From Siphonodentalium dalli (taxonomy: Eukaryota > Mollusca > Scaphopoda > Gadilida > Siphonodentaliidae), in NCBI GenBank assembly GCA_032622095.1, contig CP136065.1, positions 207,182,151-207,246,150 on the forward strand: a stretch of 64,000 bases of DNA, in the 5' to 3' direction. Position 1 is the stretch's first letter. Each line of letters opens with the position of its first letter. The notes beneath the pieces are model-generated. The model saw only the letters and a program-made list of their open reading frames with translations, was not told the origin of the DNA and ran no database searches. A program made the position numbers and the translations under genes. Of the stretch, positions 24,955 through 39,050 are shown piece after piece.

Positions 24955-25769
24955 GCGGATGTTCTGTTTATCCACCGAACAAATTTAAATGTATTTTATC
25001 GCAGTTTTTGTAAAAAAAACATCGAACAATTCACAGGTTCCTTATAGAGAAGCGATGACCTACTTAGCGACTTTATCTGTATAGTAGAGGCTAATTAATT
25101 AAACAGTTTTGTATTCATGCAACTGCACCGCGAAATAGTCCGCTTTATAATTTCTAAATTATTCCGGAAAAATGTCATAGCATGGTGTAATTTCTAATAA
25201 AATCTAAATGATTCGCGTAACGTTCAAACCTAAAACTGAATTGTACAGGTATAGCAGTCATGTGAATTTGGATTGAAACTTATTAATGAATTGAAACTCT
25301 GAACTTTAGCAGTAGCACTAGCATTAGCACCAAGATCGGCAGTGCAAATGCAACAGTTCACGGAAGAATATCGTATATTTTATAGTAACAAACTGCCAAT
25401 TGCTTAATCAAGTTATAGACTGAATATTGAAAAATTATATTTAAGTGCGTTTTGGGGTGAATCGTGTGTTCTTTTAGAAAGTTGTCGCCACCGATTGCAC
25501 GAAAATACGTTGTGGATGTTGACGTTTCTAAGGACACTGTCCGTTGTAATGATGCTCCATAACGTTGATACGATCCAGTGACGTCATTCGTGAACTGCTG
25601 GAGGTTAACTGTCCCAAGTTCTTGTAACCTTTCTTCCTTGCATATTTAAGTTTATCTGTCTAGTAGAGGATGCTTTATCTGTCTAGTAGACGGATAGAGG
25701 GGTGGTTTATCTGATGGGCTTTAAATGTATAGTAGAGAGGGGTAGGATGTGGATAAATTAAATATCGAT

Positions 25770-26070
25770 AGTTTTGTTCATATGCGAAACATAATCAGCG
25801 CTTACATAGTATATTGTCATCAAGACGTACTATGGTGTACGTAAACAAGAGCGGACTCATGTTACAGAAGTTGTGCTTCTGTTTACATAACACAGCGCAA
25901 TTCTATTGGTTAATCACACACAAATGATATAAACGCTCTTTATTATTTCCATATAACGCTCCATATAACAAATAACGCTCGTTATGTTAACCATATCCGG
26001 ATCTAAATAAAAGCCAGGAAATGTAACGTTTTTTGCTTTTGTTTACATAACAAAGGGGACAAATTTACAA
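25770..26070 (+). repeat. Dispersed repeat, copy 1
   Basis: About 300 bp matching 56295-56595 in the same orientation. Shared blocks include gtgcttctgtttacataaca, ttaatcacacacaaatgat and acgttttttgcttttgttta. No coding frame; an uncharacterised transposon-like repeat. Confidence 0.8.
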
Positions 26071-27405
26071 TAACATACCATATGTAAAGTTTTCTTATAT
26101 GTAGTGTCTTCTTTTCACACCAAAAAAGTAGAATTACGAAAAGTGCCATAAAATTAGAATGTGACACTTCTCATATGGATGCGGAATGTCATGCTCTATA
26201 ATAATAATTGGGTCTTCAAAATTCCGCAGGTTTCCATATGTCGGCCCAAGGTCTATATCACGGTTGTTGATGATAAAGTAAATTTGATACAGTTTAGGGT
26301 GCTGTCGTTGTAACACAGTGTGTACTCGTTATGCAGCAACTGGGCCCGCCATTCTGAATGCTTTCGGAGAATTATTGTATCATTGATATAAAGAGAGTGC
26401 ATATACCATGAATTGTTAATTTTACACTGATAATAACTGGAGGAAACATTTTGTGATTTTTTTGTCATTTCGTCATTTGTTTTTAGTAATTTAAAAAAAG
26501 GAGATATACCCGTAATTATTCATCTTATTCTGTCAAATAGCACTATGAACCAGCTAATTTGGTCTTAACACACTTTGGTATAATTTGTCGTCATCCCAAA
26601 CGCGGGGGCGAATATTTGGCGAAATCCGTGTTATTGCGTAATTTAGGGGATGTGGTTAAATTTGACCCATTAGATACAATACCTCATATCCATAAGTTTA
26701 AAATGAATGTTTATACTAAATAAAAGAGTAATAATTGCTGATGTTTTTAGTGTAATTTCAAGACAATGGGACATATATTGGCTACATAACACCCGGACTC
26801 AAAGGTTGGAACATATTAAATTTAAGCGTTTTTTGCGACAATCCGAACAAAATAATTTCGAAAACATACGGTCATACGTCGGGAAACTATATATTATGTC
26901 GTATATATATCGTATACTATATTTTCGAACGATTTCGATTAATCTTGATGTAATGGCCCATCATTCACTGTCACCAAGGTCACTGGAAAATAATTGGGTA
27001 AAATTCTATTTTAATGGGGTAGGAGTTATCCCTTGTAATTTTCGCAATATCTGGACACTTTGCCGGCCTGGCTACAAATATTTTATAATCCTGGAGATGG
27101 TGACCTTTAATTTGATATGAAAAAAACTTTGTTCGGACAAAGTGGAGCGAAATCGAAAACTAAACCCCTTATGAAATTTGGCCAACGGACCATCAGAATA
27201 TTCATATATGTTACTTCATAGCATTGACTGTTTATACACTTGCCATGTTTGAGTGAGGTTTGTTCATATGATTTCTCTGTTTGGAAAAATTACAATTGTC
27301 TAAATGGCATGCTTGCTATACATATCTTATACGCATTGGACAGTACTGTATACAGACATTCTGCCATTAATATGATTATGTTTTTTCTCTCCACATCATC
27401 ACTAG

Positions 27406-27578
27406 ACACTATCACGGATAATGCCAGAGAGTTCACAAGAGAAATGGGTGACACAAATGTCTCACTTCCCAATAAATCCAAGGTCAGCTCAGCCAAACAT
27501 GAAAAGGACGAGACATCAAATATGGGAGATCATAAAGAAAATAAAAGTGTAGATGAAGTATCAGATGAGTTCCTACAG
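27406..27578 (+). CDS. Candidate linker exon, phase-compatible with the Mab-21-like exon
   Basis: The exon is bounded by acceptor ccacatcatcactag (27405) and donor CAG|GTTAGT (27579). The Mab-21-like exon ends with one spare base (G); joining it here gives G+AC = Asp and the frame continues TITDNAREFTREMGDTN to the end without a stop, closing at phase 0. The 57 residues are hydrophilic and rich in Lys, Glu, Asp and Ser (for example SSAKHEKDETSNMGDHKEN), which suggests a disordered linker. No domain is recognised. The sites and phase support an internal exon of the nucleotidyltransferase gene; other exons inside the 8-kb gap before it cannot be excluded. Confidence 0.6.
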
Positions 27579-30500
27579 GTTAGTTTCTCATCAAATCCAC
27601 TGCACTATTTCGTGAAAATCTCAACAATACCCCTGGACATGTCTATGGAGGGCTGGGTGAGGGGACAACTTGCAGGATCAGAATTTCAGCCCCAACCATA
27701 TTGATATCTGATAGAAATATATATCGAGAACAGAAGCTTTTCATGTTCCGAGTTGGATCACTTTACTCACGCTATCTGACTTATAATATGATAATAGATG
27801 ATATCTAGTTGTGAACAAAGAGAATATGACCAACCATGTGTTTTTCACTTTGAAAATTGGTCATCAATATAACTGGGTGTGAAATGATAGACAGTTATTG
27901 TAATTTGTAAAGCAATATACTACCGGTAGTACCTACCCCGTGAAATATAAAACGGTAAGCCGAAACAAACCCCCACACCATTGCATACAATCTGCTGTCA
28001 TAATAGTAAAATTAAGTAGTATGGGTACACAGAACACAAGAGCAATGTCAGGTGAACATATATATTACTGTAATATCTTGAAGCTTTTTACTGGCCAATG
28101 GACATTGTTAAGTTGGAAAATAGATATTGCACCATTTTTTATGTATAATAAACATGATCCAGTACTAATGTATGTCAAGAAATAGTGTCTATACAATTCT
28201 TCGTATATATATGGTCTCGATAGAGTAACACATTGAAGCCACATGACAGTCCAAAATACACCTGATAACGTTGAACTACATTTCTACGAGCATTATATGT
28301 CACAGAAAGACGCATTGAGCACGGTGTTTGGGGCTCGAAAAAAAACGTACTGGTTTTATCCATTCCTGATATGATAGAAATATAGAGCGTTTTTTTTTCA
28401 CCTCATTGTGAAAAATTGAAAACAGCTGGATGATGGTTTTGACCATGGCAAGTATTTTCCAGAGCACATGAGGCCAGTATATCAATATGTAGTGTATTTG
28501 TTAACCTACCTGATCCATCCTTCCAAATAACGTAAACACAATTAGGAAGCCCGATTGAGCTTGTCCGTTTAAGATTTCTCGACAAATTTAGATCCAGAGA
28601 ATTTCCTAACTACACGTCAATTTACCTCTTCCTGATCAATCAGATGTATAATTTGGCTGATATAACCCAACAACTGGATGAAAACTTGATGTTACTTTAT
28701 CACTATAACAACAGGATGTTATACCAACCATGCATTTATTTACTCAAATGACTTTCAAAATTCAATTTATTCCCAAGATATCCCCCCATTTCACGAATAC
28801 AAATAGAACAATAATTACCAATAAAAATGAAAAAAAATACTGGTTTCACTAATATCTTCTACCGGTACGATACATAATATATGATATTTGGAACTGATGC
28901 TCATATATATATGCACAGAGAAAGACACATAGCAATTCATATGCATCGACATTTGGGCTATATGTTCTTTTACGATGTAAAATATAATCTGTTTTGTTAT
29001 TAGCACAATAATGAGATGTATATTGAGGTGTCGTTACACTATTATACATGGCTAGCTACCGCCTGTGCGTCTCGATATTGTAGTGACACCTGGTACAACC
29101 GTACATTGAAATGTGCATCTTGTTCATAACACAGGCATATATTCTAATCACTCCATATTCAGGCAGTGGATTTTATACCTCTACATGTCAGGGCATGTTA
29201 TATATATTTATATATATTGTACGCATTACACTTTCCCAGTATGCATAGGCTTAACTTTATATCACAATTAATTCCGAAAAAGAGAGTTATTGTGTAATTA
29301 TCATGTAACCACTGAAGATCAAGCCATGTAAACATTATTCCTTTATTTGTGGAATCACCTATAGTGTGAAACTCAAAAAACTGAACACCGAGTTTTATGT
29401 TTACCTATATTATTCTGCAAAATAGCAGAGAAAATATCTCAATAGGGGTTGATAATTTGAGCATTAACCTTTTAATTACGGGTGTTTTAAGGTTCTATTC
29501 CAAGCTAATCGCGACTGTTACGGTTCCATACAGGAAATGTATTCGAACGATTTCTGCACGTTGGTCCGAATATAGTTTTGTGTATCAAACATGTTAAACC
29601 CGGGGTAGGGTGTGTGGGGTGTATAGTTAGGTGTCTTACTGGCCACCTACAACATCATTTGTATGACTTAAATGTGTCAAGGGGCCGCGAAATGGCATGG
29701 GACCCATAGCTGAACCTCTCTGAACGACGTCCGTTTTGGATCGGGTTGGGTGTGTGATGAAAATTCAGGGTGTCTTGGGGCCAACATACAACACTCTTTT
29801 TTTGTCATAAATCGGATAAAGAGCCGATAAATGAATGACAAGGGTCCCCCATTTGAATCACTCTGGAAGGCTGCGATTTTAAATCGGTGGGGGTGCGTGG
29901 AATGGCTGTTTTGTGCCACAATACAGCATCCTTTATTTGAGCGATATATTAATTTTCGAATGAGGAAGAAGGCATGGAAGTCACCTGCATCGCATACGTT
30001 GAGTACAAGCTGAAAACGGTAGCCATTTTAAAAACAGTTGCGGATGTTTTTAATGTCGACCTTTATAACTGATTTGTCGGGAAAATGTTCTGTCTTCTCA
30101 CTGAATGATTGGCGTTATCACCTAGTTGGCTCACAAATCTAGTTTTACCTGTCAAAACTAATTAGAATGAACCGTGAACAAATCTTCCCTGAACCACCAC
30201 AAACCGGAAATAGTTCCCATACAGTACTGTTAACATTGCCTAGCGATTTAAAGATACAAAAAGTCAGTTGGATGAAGTTAAGTCCGTGAAGGGGTGCAGG
30301 TGGCCTAGAATCAGCTCCCGGATTAAATCAAGTTGGCACATCTTTATTATTCTTTGTGTCCATGTTGCACCATAAGGAAAGAATTAAGAACACCATTATA
30401 GTACAGGCATTCTAAAATTCATAAGAGTAAATTTACCCAAACATTGCAGCCCCATATCAATGAGTTGGAAACATTAAGTATGTTCAGTTGCTGCTTGGAA

Positions 30501-31063
30501 AATTGCATAAAATGGTGAGACGTCTATGACATAACCTGGTAAAAATAATATCAGAGACCAAACTTAAAACCTTATTGTTATTTATTTGGTCTGTAAATGT
30601 GTGCAAGAGATAGGATGGTGTAATATGTCTACCAATACAAATGTAATGTTGTATATTCAGTCATATATAAAGTATACTATTTTTTATTTGCGCACACACT
30701 AATAGTACACAAATTTAAAACTGAGAAAATTAAAAAATAATACAACTTCCAAGTAAATCCACAAGGAATTTACCAGATTTGTGATATAAATTAACTAGTA
30801 TAGTTACGTAGCGCTTAATTCGCTTGGTTAACGGCGGTTAATCTCAAAGACAGTATTCATGTGTAAAACGATAAATTACGGTAAAGTGTTAAATATGATA
30901 TGACAATTCGTGTATGGTACATGTAAGAGCTGGTACACACAATAGTACTCGACTGATGGGGCAGGTAAGCAGATCTCCAAATCCACAGCACAGGAGTAAA
31001 GCCTTTGTCACAAAATAATATAGTCTGAGTAAATTTTGTCACATCAAGTATCCAAAATGCATG
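27579..31063. other. Probable intron
   Basis: Non-coding apart from repeats. No frame with a recognisable domain on either strand. Confidence 0.4.
29600..29950 (+). repeat. Imperfect tandem repeat, about 140-bp units
   Basis: Three diverged copies are marked by ggttgggtgtgtg-like starts and by cacctacaacatc / caacatacaacactc / cacaatacagcatcc segments near 29647, 29782 and 29918. Confidence 0.55.
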
Positions 31064-31071
31064 GAGTCAAG

Positions 31072-31859
31072 CAGGGATGGGGTAATGCTAATGCGTAATG
31101 GTAATGTAATACAAGCATTGCTTTTTTAAGTAATGCTAAGTAATGTGCAATGCTACCTTTTTACATCACATGTAATGCATTACTTCACCAAAAATGAATA
31201 TAATTCAATTAGATTCGCATTACATTTAAATTAAATTAACATACCAGAATGCCTTAGTTGTCTTTTGGAAGATACTGATTGATTTGATTGGGTTTGGTTT
31301 TTAATGTATTCTGTCATATTAAAGAGGCTTGGCTCATTCGAGCTTTCAAATGTTTCTACGTAATTTGGAAGGAAATATAAGATAGGTTGACAGATAAAAT
31401 AAATATCGATTTACCGGCTTCATGTGCTCTGAACAAAAGACCTACCATGCATGGTCACAGCCATTTTTCGCAGTTAAACAAGCGCTCTTTCTTTCTTTAT
31501 TTGGCTGTTTTTTGGGTCCCAATTTCCAAACATTCTGTTCGAAGTTTTTTTAAGACTTCAATGTTCTTGCTGGAAATATACTGATCATCGAAAGGTGACT
31601 AAAATATTTATCGACCTATTTCAATACCGGAAACACTTCAAAAGCAAAAATTATTAGTTGAATTGTGGAGCGCAAGCCGCCAAGTGGGTTTAATAAGGGT
31701 CACATAACTATTCATATTGTCATAATGTATCTAACCCAACAATAAGTAAATGAAATGTGATGCATTACTTTTTAAAGTAATGGTAATTGTAATGCAAAAA
31801 TTGTCCAAGTAATAGTAATGTTAATGTATTACATTGCACTGTAATGGAGCCCATCCCTG
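31072..31859. mobile_element. hAT-like non-autonomous transposon, 788 bp
   Basis: The ends are CAGGGATGGG and CCCATCCCTG. It is flanked by 8-bp duplications gagtcaag (31064-31071) and gagttaag (31860-31867), which differ by one base. Subterminal regions are rich in taatg/taatgcattac words in opposite orientations. No transposase. A related, more decayed copy begins at 51018. Confidence 0.85.
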
Positions 31860-32485
31860 GAGTTAAGTGTTGATACTTTCTGGACAAGCCGCCTCTGAAG
31901 TTGAGCTTCACTCCTGTCAATTTTATACCAATGAGGTCCAACTATTCAACTGTCATAATAATTATTTGCAGCACTATAAACAACAATCGTCACCTAATAA
32001 TGAACATAAATTTGGTGTTCAATTGGGCCATGGTGGTCTTTAGTCTAAACATATACCTCCAAGAACGACTAAGAACTGAAACTCAACAGATACACAATAT
32101 TTAATGAAATATATCTGTCAGCTTCGAATTCAAAGTACGTGAATTTGAAAATGAGCCAAATAGATATTACTGTGCTAATTTAAAGATGGATTATCTCTTC
32201 CTATTCATTCGACAAGTTTTAAATTGTTTCCTGGGTATAAACTAATAGTTAGGAACTTAAGACCTGTGTTCGGAAACGCTTCCATAAATTATATTTTGAA
32301 TATGTTCTAGTATGGACAAGTGTGATCATTTATCTAACGACCGTCAGTGGTTACTGTTAACAGAGACCAGAAATATTATTGTGTAATTGTGTCACAAATA
32401 AGCGTTAATTACTGTTAAGACTCATAACATATATATAACAATGTACTAAAACTGATGATACCCACCCTGTTTGGTCTCATTTCAG

Positions 32486-32538
32486 GAACGATAACTCTAT
32501 CCGAAGTACACGACCTATATGCAGTACATGGTGTTTGA
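32486..32538 (+). CDS. Possible alternative last exon of the Mab-21-like gene
   Basis: Acceptor ggtctcatttcag ends at 32485. Joined to the nucleotidyltransferase exon (one spare G), G+GA makes Gly and the frame reads TITLSEVHDLYAVHGV then stop at 32536-32538. The competing exon at 27406 also starts with Thr-Ile-Thr in the same phase, so the two look like alternatives. It cannot follow the 27578 donor, because a stop appears at the third codon. Evidence is splice-site quality and phase only. The exon begins 33 bp inside the left arm of the large palindrome, so an inverted copy exists near 46143-46196. Confidence 0.3.
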
Positions 32539-32644
32539 CCTATATTCTCCGCCCACGCGTCGGTCTATTTGTATACCGGTTGGGCATGTCCGGACATGAC
32601 CCGTTGGTTATATCCAATGGGATAATGTTAAAGTGACACTCGCA

Positions 32645-32945
32645 TTGAAAACTTACAAAAAATTCAAAAATTCAAAAACTTCAAAAATTTCAAAAATTTC
32701 AAAAACTTCAAAAACGTCAAAAACTTCAAAAACTTCAAAAACTTCAAAAACTTCAAAAATCGCAAAAAATTTCAAAAAAGTTTAAAAACTTCAAAATACT
32801 CAAAAATTTCAAAAAACTTAAAAAACTTTTCAAAAAGAAACAAAAATGAAAAACAGAAAAAAATTCATAAATTAAAAAAATATGAAAAACTTAAAAAACT
32901 TCAACTTTTTCTAAAATTCAAAAATACTTTAAAATTAAATTAAAA
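32645..32945 (+). repeat. ttcaaaaac-type short tandem repeat (left arm)
   Basis: About 300 bp of near-continuous ttcaaaaac/ttcaaaaat units; mirrored at 45736-46036. Confidence 0.9.
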
Positions 32946-33082
32946 TTAACTGTCTTTTAATATATCTAACCCACTGCCACTTCTAAGGGTTCCACACTAC
33001 ACCTGAGGGGATATTGAGTGGTCTACACACGTCTCCTAAACCCTAGAATAAGATCCAGCCCATAAGAAACACCGCCTCCTGC

Positions 33083-33205
33083 AATGCCTGTCATTCGAAT
33101 CTGACGCAATCCCTACTTCTGGCGCAATGCCTGAGTCATTCGAATCTGGCGCAATCCCTACTTCCGGCGCAACGCCTGAGTCATTGGAATCTGACGCAAT
33201 CCCTC
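33083..33205 (+). repeat. Tandem repeat of about 45-48 bp, three copies (left arm)
   Basis: Units carry cattcgaatctgacgcaatc-type sequence followed by cctacttcyggcgcaa. The frame reading PESFESGAIPTSGATPESLE is a repeat shadow. Mirrored at 45476-45598. Confidence 0.8.
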
Positions 33206-35289
33206 GCGAAACCTACCGGCTGACTCCACACCCATCGGCTAAACGTTGTATCACATGCTTATTATTTGATCATATCGTGGAAATTCAATGTTTTGTCATC
33301 ACTCATGAGATATAACCCATATCCACTGAAAAAGGGTGGATATCCTCTATTTATTTATAATTTTTTCTTTGTTATCTTTTTTTTATCCCTCTTTTTTATC
33401 TACCACTTCCTGTTTTTATTCGCTCTTCTTTTTCTTACAACTTCTAATCCCTCATAATCTTCGAATATCCACTTTCATCTCCAAGTTTTTGAAAAAATTC
33501 CTTGTTTAGTAGCACCTCCAGATGGGCTCTATAGAATTTGAACGAGGCATCCATCTTGGATATTACTCTTTCTATGACTAAATCCGTTAGCACGCTCTAC
33601 AGATATCATATAGGTAGCACGCTCTACAGATGTCATATAGGCCTCTTCACATCTTGTTTTCCATAATTTATTCATTCCTAATCGCTCCATTGACTGTAAC
33701 AAATTAAATTACCCCCTCCCCCTGTATTTAGAATACATCCTTGATTATTAATATTTCCTCCTTTCATGGTGTGCATGTTCCTTGGGACATCTTCGCTAAT
33801 GTGAAGCCACACCTATTATATATATATATATATACAACTTTAAAAGCCCGCGAAAATATTACTCATATTATAGACTTCCCTTTGAAGACCTTTGTATGTG
33901 ACAATGATCCGTAATATTGTTTCTAAGTGACACTGGCCAGTGAAACTGATACTACGGGTATGAACTAGCCAACTTCACATCGTAACAATAATAAAAGGGA
34001 CACTTCATCTATATCAGTCTCAAAACGTGTTGGTACACATCTGTGTGGAAACTAAAACCAATCACTCTTCGTCCGTCATCCGTACATAATTGTAATATAA
34101 TTTTCTCAGAAACCACGGGATCCCTTTGGCTGAAATTTGGTCTCAACATGGGATAAGAAATTATCCATGGAAGACAACAGTGTCCGTGTGGGGGAGAAGC
34201 TTCGTAGTGTTTCGCTGTCGCCATGGTGTTTGTTTGGGTATAGGCATGGGTGGTGAGTGTGGTTCTCATATGGTATGAACTAGCCTTTACTGACTGAGGT
34301 AATTTAGTGCACATGTCATCACTTCACTGATAACCATTATATGGTCAAATCCCTACACTATCAAACGCAATGTTTCAATAATGGGTTTTCTTAAAATTTT
34401 GACTAAATATTGGTTATATTATACGCATCAGCGATCCTTCTTAATAACGCTCTGTATATTTTCAAACGCATTGCACTAAATGGGTTTGGAATAGCCATAC
34501 AGGAAAGGAGAAACTGAGGTCCTGGGTAGGTCGACTGCATATAGCAGTATATATGGGGTACAGACATGGACAGCAATGGGTTCCTCGTGGCTTCTGGTCT
34601 ACACATGACATATTAAAGTTAACCACACCCATCGGCGCGCCTTTATTGGGCTATGAAGCGCCATACAGGCTCGAATCATGGCTTTCGCCATGTGTTTCTA
34701 TTTGAACCCACATTAGTAACTAAATAAAATCTTTCTCTCCAGGTTGTTTCACGCCATAACCTTGATTTGGAAAGCTTGAAGGGCTAATTAAGCTTCAATT
34801 TAAATCCCAACATTTTCTTATTTGAAGAACGTATCTGGTTAAACATGTCCACCATAGTAAGCTCATTTAATTCAAAGAGCTTCACACATAGTCCCACTAG
34901 TAATGATGTGTCGTTATTTACTACAGAAATGGTCATATAGAATACAATACAACACATTTTGGTCACATACCTTAAAGGTGCACGTCACTTTCGCAAGATA
35001 TCGAACTGACCATGTATAGAGTGGAATGACATGTCGGGTATCAAATGTATAATCAGTTCCAGTATTTCGTCCATAAGGCAGTTTTGGTTGTAACATCATT
35101 GTGTATGACGGTTCATTCATATGATATCTTAGCGGTTGCACACGATACTGTCTGTTGTATTTTATGTCTTATATCATGTATATTAATTGCTCCATGGATG
35201 GTAGGAGTATGGCATTGGTGTCTGGTTCTTCGATGTATTCTAGTCATAGTTCATTCATATTATTACTCTAAAATCTCCATTAAATGGAG

Positions 35290-36560
35290 AAACTAAAGAG
35301 CCCATATTATGTAGACTAGTGTATAAATACTTACTTCATGCATTATTTTTATCAATTATATGTATTATAACTCCCATCAAGATAGGCTGTTATACAGAGG
35401 AAACAAAGCATGTACCAAGTGACAGTCTGTACCAAGTGACAGTCTCATGTCACGAAAGGCCTACTATGTGGACACATTTTCTTATCAAAACGCTCTATTA
35501 TGTAGGGGGTTATCAACCATTGGTCTGGAAAAGGCATACGAGCGGAAGGCGTGTATACACATTTATTCGATGTACTCTTTAATCGTCGATTTCTCTTTAT
35601 TGTCGTTAATTTATAGCATTATTAGTAGGAATCTAAACTCGCCGTTATATTGAGAAAATAATGCGTCAATACCAGTCAATACTGCTTTATTGGCGGTAAA
35701 TGAAATTATTGAATCATGTATCGCAGCTAAACAAGCGAGACAACTGATCACAACACAAAAATTAGTAATATTTCTGAAGCCTTGAGTGGGTTGTAATACA
35801 CAGTGTAAATTTTCATTATTGCTACCATTTAAGGAAACATGCCCCCGATAGGGCTACTATGCGAACACATGTCTATATTAATTTCACATATTCCTTACCG
35901 TTCATTCATATATACTCCAAGCTCTCTGTTAATACAGAGGCATCAAAACATTGGTCTGGAAGAGACCTACTATGTGGATGCGTGTATACATATTTACTTG
36001 ATGTATTCTTTAATCGTTCATTTCTCTTTATTATCGTTCATTTATAGCATTATTAGAAGAAATTTAGTCTAAAATCTCCATTACATGGAGACAATAAAGA
36101 GCCCATATGGTGTAGACTAATGCATAAATACTTACTTCATGTATTCTTTTCACCAATTATATGTATTGTACATCCTATACATTTAGTCCGTTATACAGAG
36201 GAAACAAAGCATGTACTACGTGGCAGTTTCATATGACGATAAGACCTACTATGTGAACACATGTGCATATTAATTTCACATATTCTTCTCAAAACGCTCT
36301 ATTTTATACGGGGGGTATCAAACATTGGTCTGGAAAAGGCATGCTATGTGGACGCGTGTATACATATTGACTTCATATATGCATTCATAGTTCATTTCTC
36401 TTAATTGTCGTTCATTTAATAGCATTATTAGTAGAAATATAGTCTAAAACCGTCGGTATATGGAGAATATATAGCGTCAATACTGTTTTATTGTTGGTAA
36501 CTCAAATTATTGCATTATGTATCGCAACTAAACAAGCGAGATAACTCATAAATTCTTAAT
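35290..36560 (+). repeat. Tandem duplication of about 800 bp inside the left arm
   Basis: The block from gagcccatat..gtagactar at about 35300 recurs at about 36096, with aggaaacaaagcatgtac, ggtctggaaaaggcat and aactaaacaagcgaga landmarks in the same order. A partial third copy of the middle part lies at 35840-36060. Mirrored at 42121-43391. Confidence 0.75.
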
Positions 36561-37904
36561 AGTTCTGATGTCTATGGCAGTTCACACAGTGTATATTTTC
36601 ATTGTTGTTACCATTTTAGTGCATACATTACTGATTTCTGTGTAAGAACGCCGGTCTCCATTGTTGTTATGATTGTGCCTATAACTGTCCATATTCTTAA
36701 AGCAAGTACGGTACCTCTATGTGATATGATCTATAAAAATTTCCATTTTCACAGGTAAATCACGTATAAACGCTCTTTAATGTATAGTTAAACTGAGTTT
36801 TCACATGCAGGGCTATGTCTTTGTGGACTATATACGTGGTATACTTCAGTATATACACGAAGTGAATGTGTTCTAAGTATACGTATCTGATTTATGTATA
36901 CGTCCGTGTTTCTTAAAGCAAATCCAATACATATTAGTGCGTTATATTATGATGTACATTAAGTGCCCTTTTCACTGTTAAATCAAGTAAAAAGGCCCTC
37001 TACTATAGTTAACTATTCAGTTCCACGTACGCTATAAGATCTATGGTGGTCCGGTGTGTCTTATCAATATGCCATTATATGCACGAATGTAATGTGTTCA
37101 AATATGTGGGTTATGATGTATACTTTAATGTTAAAGTATATAAGCACTCTTTAAGATATGCATATGCAGAATGTTGCCTCTTTACACTGACAGAAAAAAA
37201 AGGAATATATAATTTTGAGTACTACTCTTCATAAAACGTTAGAAAACCATAATCTAACAACGAATATCGAAGAACAATGTAATTACTTGATAAGCATTGT
37301 AAATATTTCGTCTGTTTTAAATAAAATGGAAATATTTCGTCTATTTGAAATACAGTTGGAAGCAACAATCAAGTATTTAAATGAAATTTGGACCAAAATC
37401 TTATAATTTGAGAAAACGTATATAATTTCTATCGAAGTCTTATAATAAAGGAAGGCTTTGTGCGAATCCATTCGGTCTAATGTGTGAATGTGTTCATCAT
37501 CGCAAATATAATGATGCAGAAATGAATATTTCCTAGAATAATGTTAACATAGCTTGTATTTAACCGAAATAATATAGCATTTGAGTTAAAATGTTTCATA
37601 TTAGGACCATAACGAACCAATGCATAAAAATACAATATTTTGTTTTTCATTCTCGATCAAAATAATGCAGGGTTGTCAATTATCAACAAAAAACAAATAC
37701 TTTGAAACAAAAACGATGACATAAGAAGGAATATCCAAGAGCTAGTGTGAAAATAACCCTCACATTTATAAAAAAAAAACAATAAAATTAAAGTTTTCGA
37801 GTAAGTCCTTCAAATTTATTGAATTTTTTCGTCTATGTTGGATAAAATTTGACACAAAAATCAATTAGCTCACTAACAGTTCGCGCAATATCTCATATTT
37901 TGAG

Positions 37905-39050
37905 AAAACGTTTGCAATTTTAGACAACAATATTGCTAGTGAAGGTGAATATTTCATCCTGGAACTCATGAAATATGATAAAAATAGATGTAAAGACACT
38001 TCACGAGCCCTCATATATTTGAGTTATGAACATAAAGTCATCTCATAGTGCCATTGTACCCCATAATTTGGTCAGGAGAAATATGTATTTCATATTTGAC
38101 CCTTCATCTGTGGTAAAAAATGAATTAAGGGACATGGGAGTGGTGTCCCTGGACATTAACCTAGAGCATAAATTGACTCAATTATGCAATTTTAGGCAAC
38201 ATTCTTGCCAGGGAAAGTGTATATTTCATGTTGGAACTCATCCAATGTGATAAACATGCATCATAAGACACTTAATGAGCTCTGATGACTTTGAGTTATG
38301 ACAACAACGGCATCTCATACTAGATTGTAAGCCATAATTTGGTCAGGAAAAGTGTAAATTTCATATTTTATCCTACATGTGTTTTAACAATCAATGTAAT
38401 TACACCCCATCGGTCGCCTAGACACAGCGTAAATGTTCTCAAGTTTTCAATTGTAGGCCACAATGTCGGCAGTGAAGGTAAACATTTCATGTTGGAACCC
38501 ATGAAATGTGATAAAATGGATAAAAAGACACTTCCTGAGTCCTTATGACTGAGTTATGAACATAAAGGGAACTCATAGTGTATTGTAGGTCATAATTTGG
38601 TCAGGAAAATTGTAAATTTCATGTCTTAAGCTCCATGTGTTTTTAAAATATATGTAATTACAACCATTGGGTCCCTAGAGATCAATCCACAGTCCATGTG
38701 TAGTCCATATGCAATTTTAGGGAACAGTTTTGCTAGTGAAGGTGAACATTCCATGCTGGAACTCATGAAATATGATAAAAATAGATGAAAAGACACTTTC
38801 TGAGGCCTTGGTCGGGAGAAATGTGTATTGTATTTTGACCCTTGATGCGTGGTAGCAATCAATGAAATTACACCCCATGGTATCCTCAGATATGAAGCAA
38901 CATCATAAATGCACTCAGTTTTGGCAATTTAGACAACATTGTTGATGGGGAAGTTGTACATGTCATGTTGGAACTGGTGAAATGTGATAATAATTGATCA
39001 AAAGACACTCGATGAGCCCTGATGGGTTTCAATTATGGTCATAAAGGCAT
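37905..39050 (+). repeat. Tandem repeats of about 260 bp, four diverged copies (left arm)
   Basis: A cataatttggtcaggaraa landmark occurs near 38061, 38334 and 38591, and a shorter form (ttggtcgggagaaatgt) near 38806. Each copy also holds an atttcatgttggaac-type block and a tgataaa..aaaagacact block. Mirrored at 39631-40776. Confidence 0.8.

Larger units (their letters stand above)
19439..27405. other. Probable intron, no gene recognised
   Basis: Eight kilobases with no recognised domain. The longest frame (137 codons, 26707-27117) is AT-driven and has no family resemblance. It contains a transposon-end hairpin (19491-19546), a 15-bp tandem repeat (23180-23230), a long hairpin (24831-24954), a dispersed repeat (25770-26070) and loosely repeated segments at 23640-24730 (ttccatactgcag and gctgccatttt motifs). 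It ends at acceptor catcactag (27405). Confidence 0.5.

Noticed and set aside
26707-27120. 137-codon frame as a gene
   Set aside because: AT-driven composition, no recognisable domain, and no splice or start support. It lies within the presumed intron.
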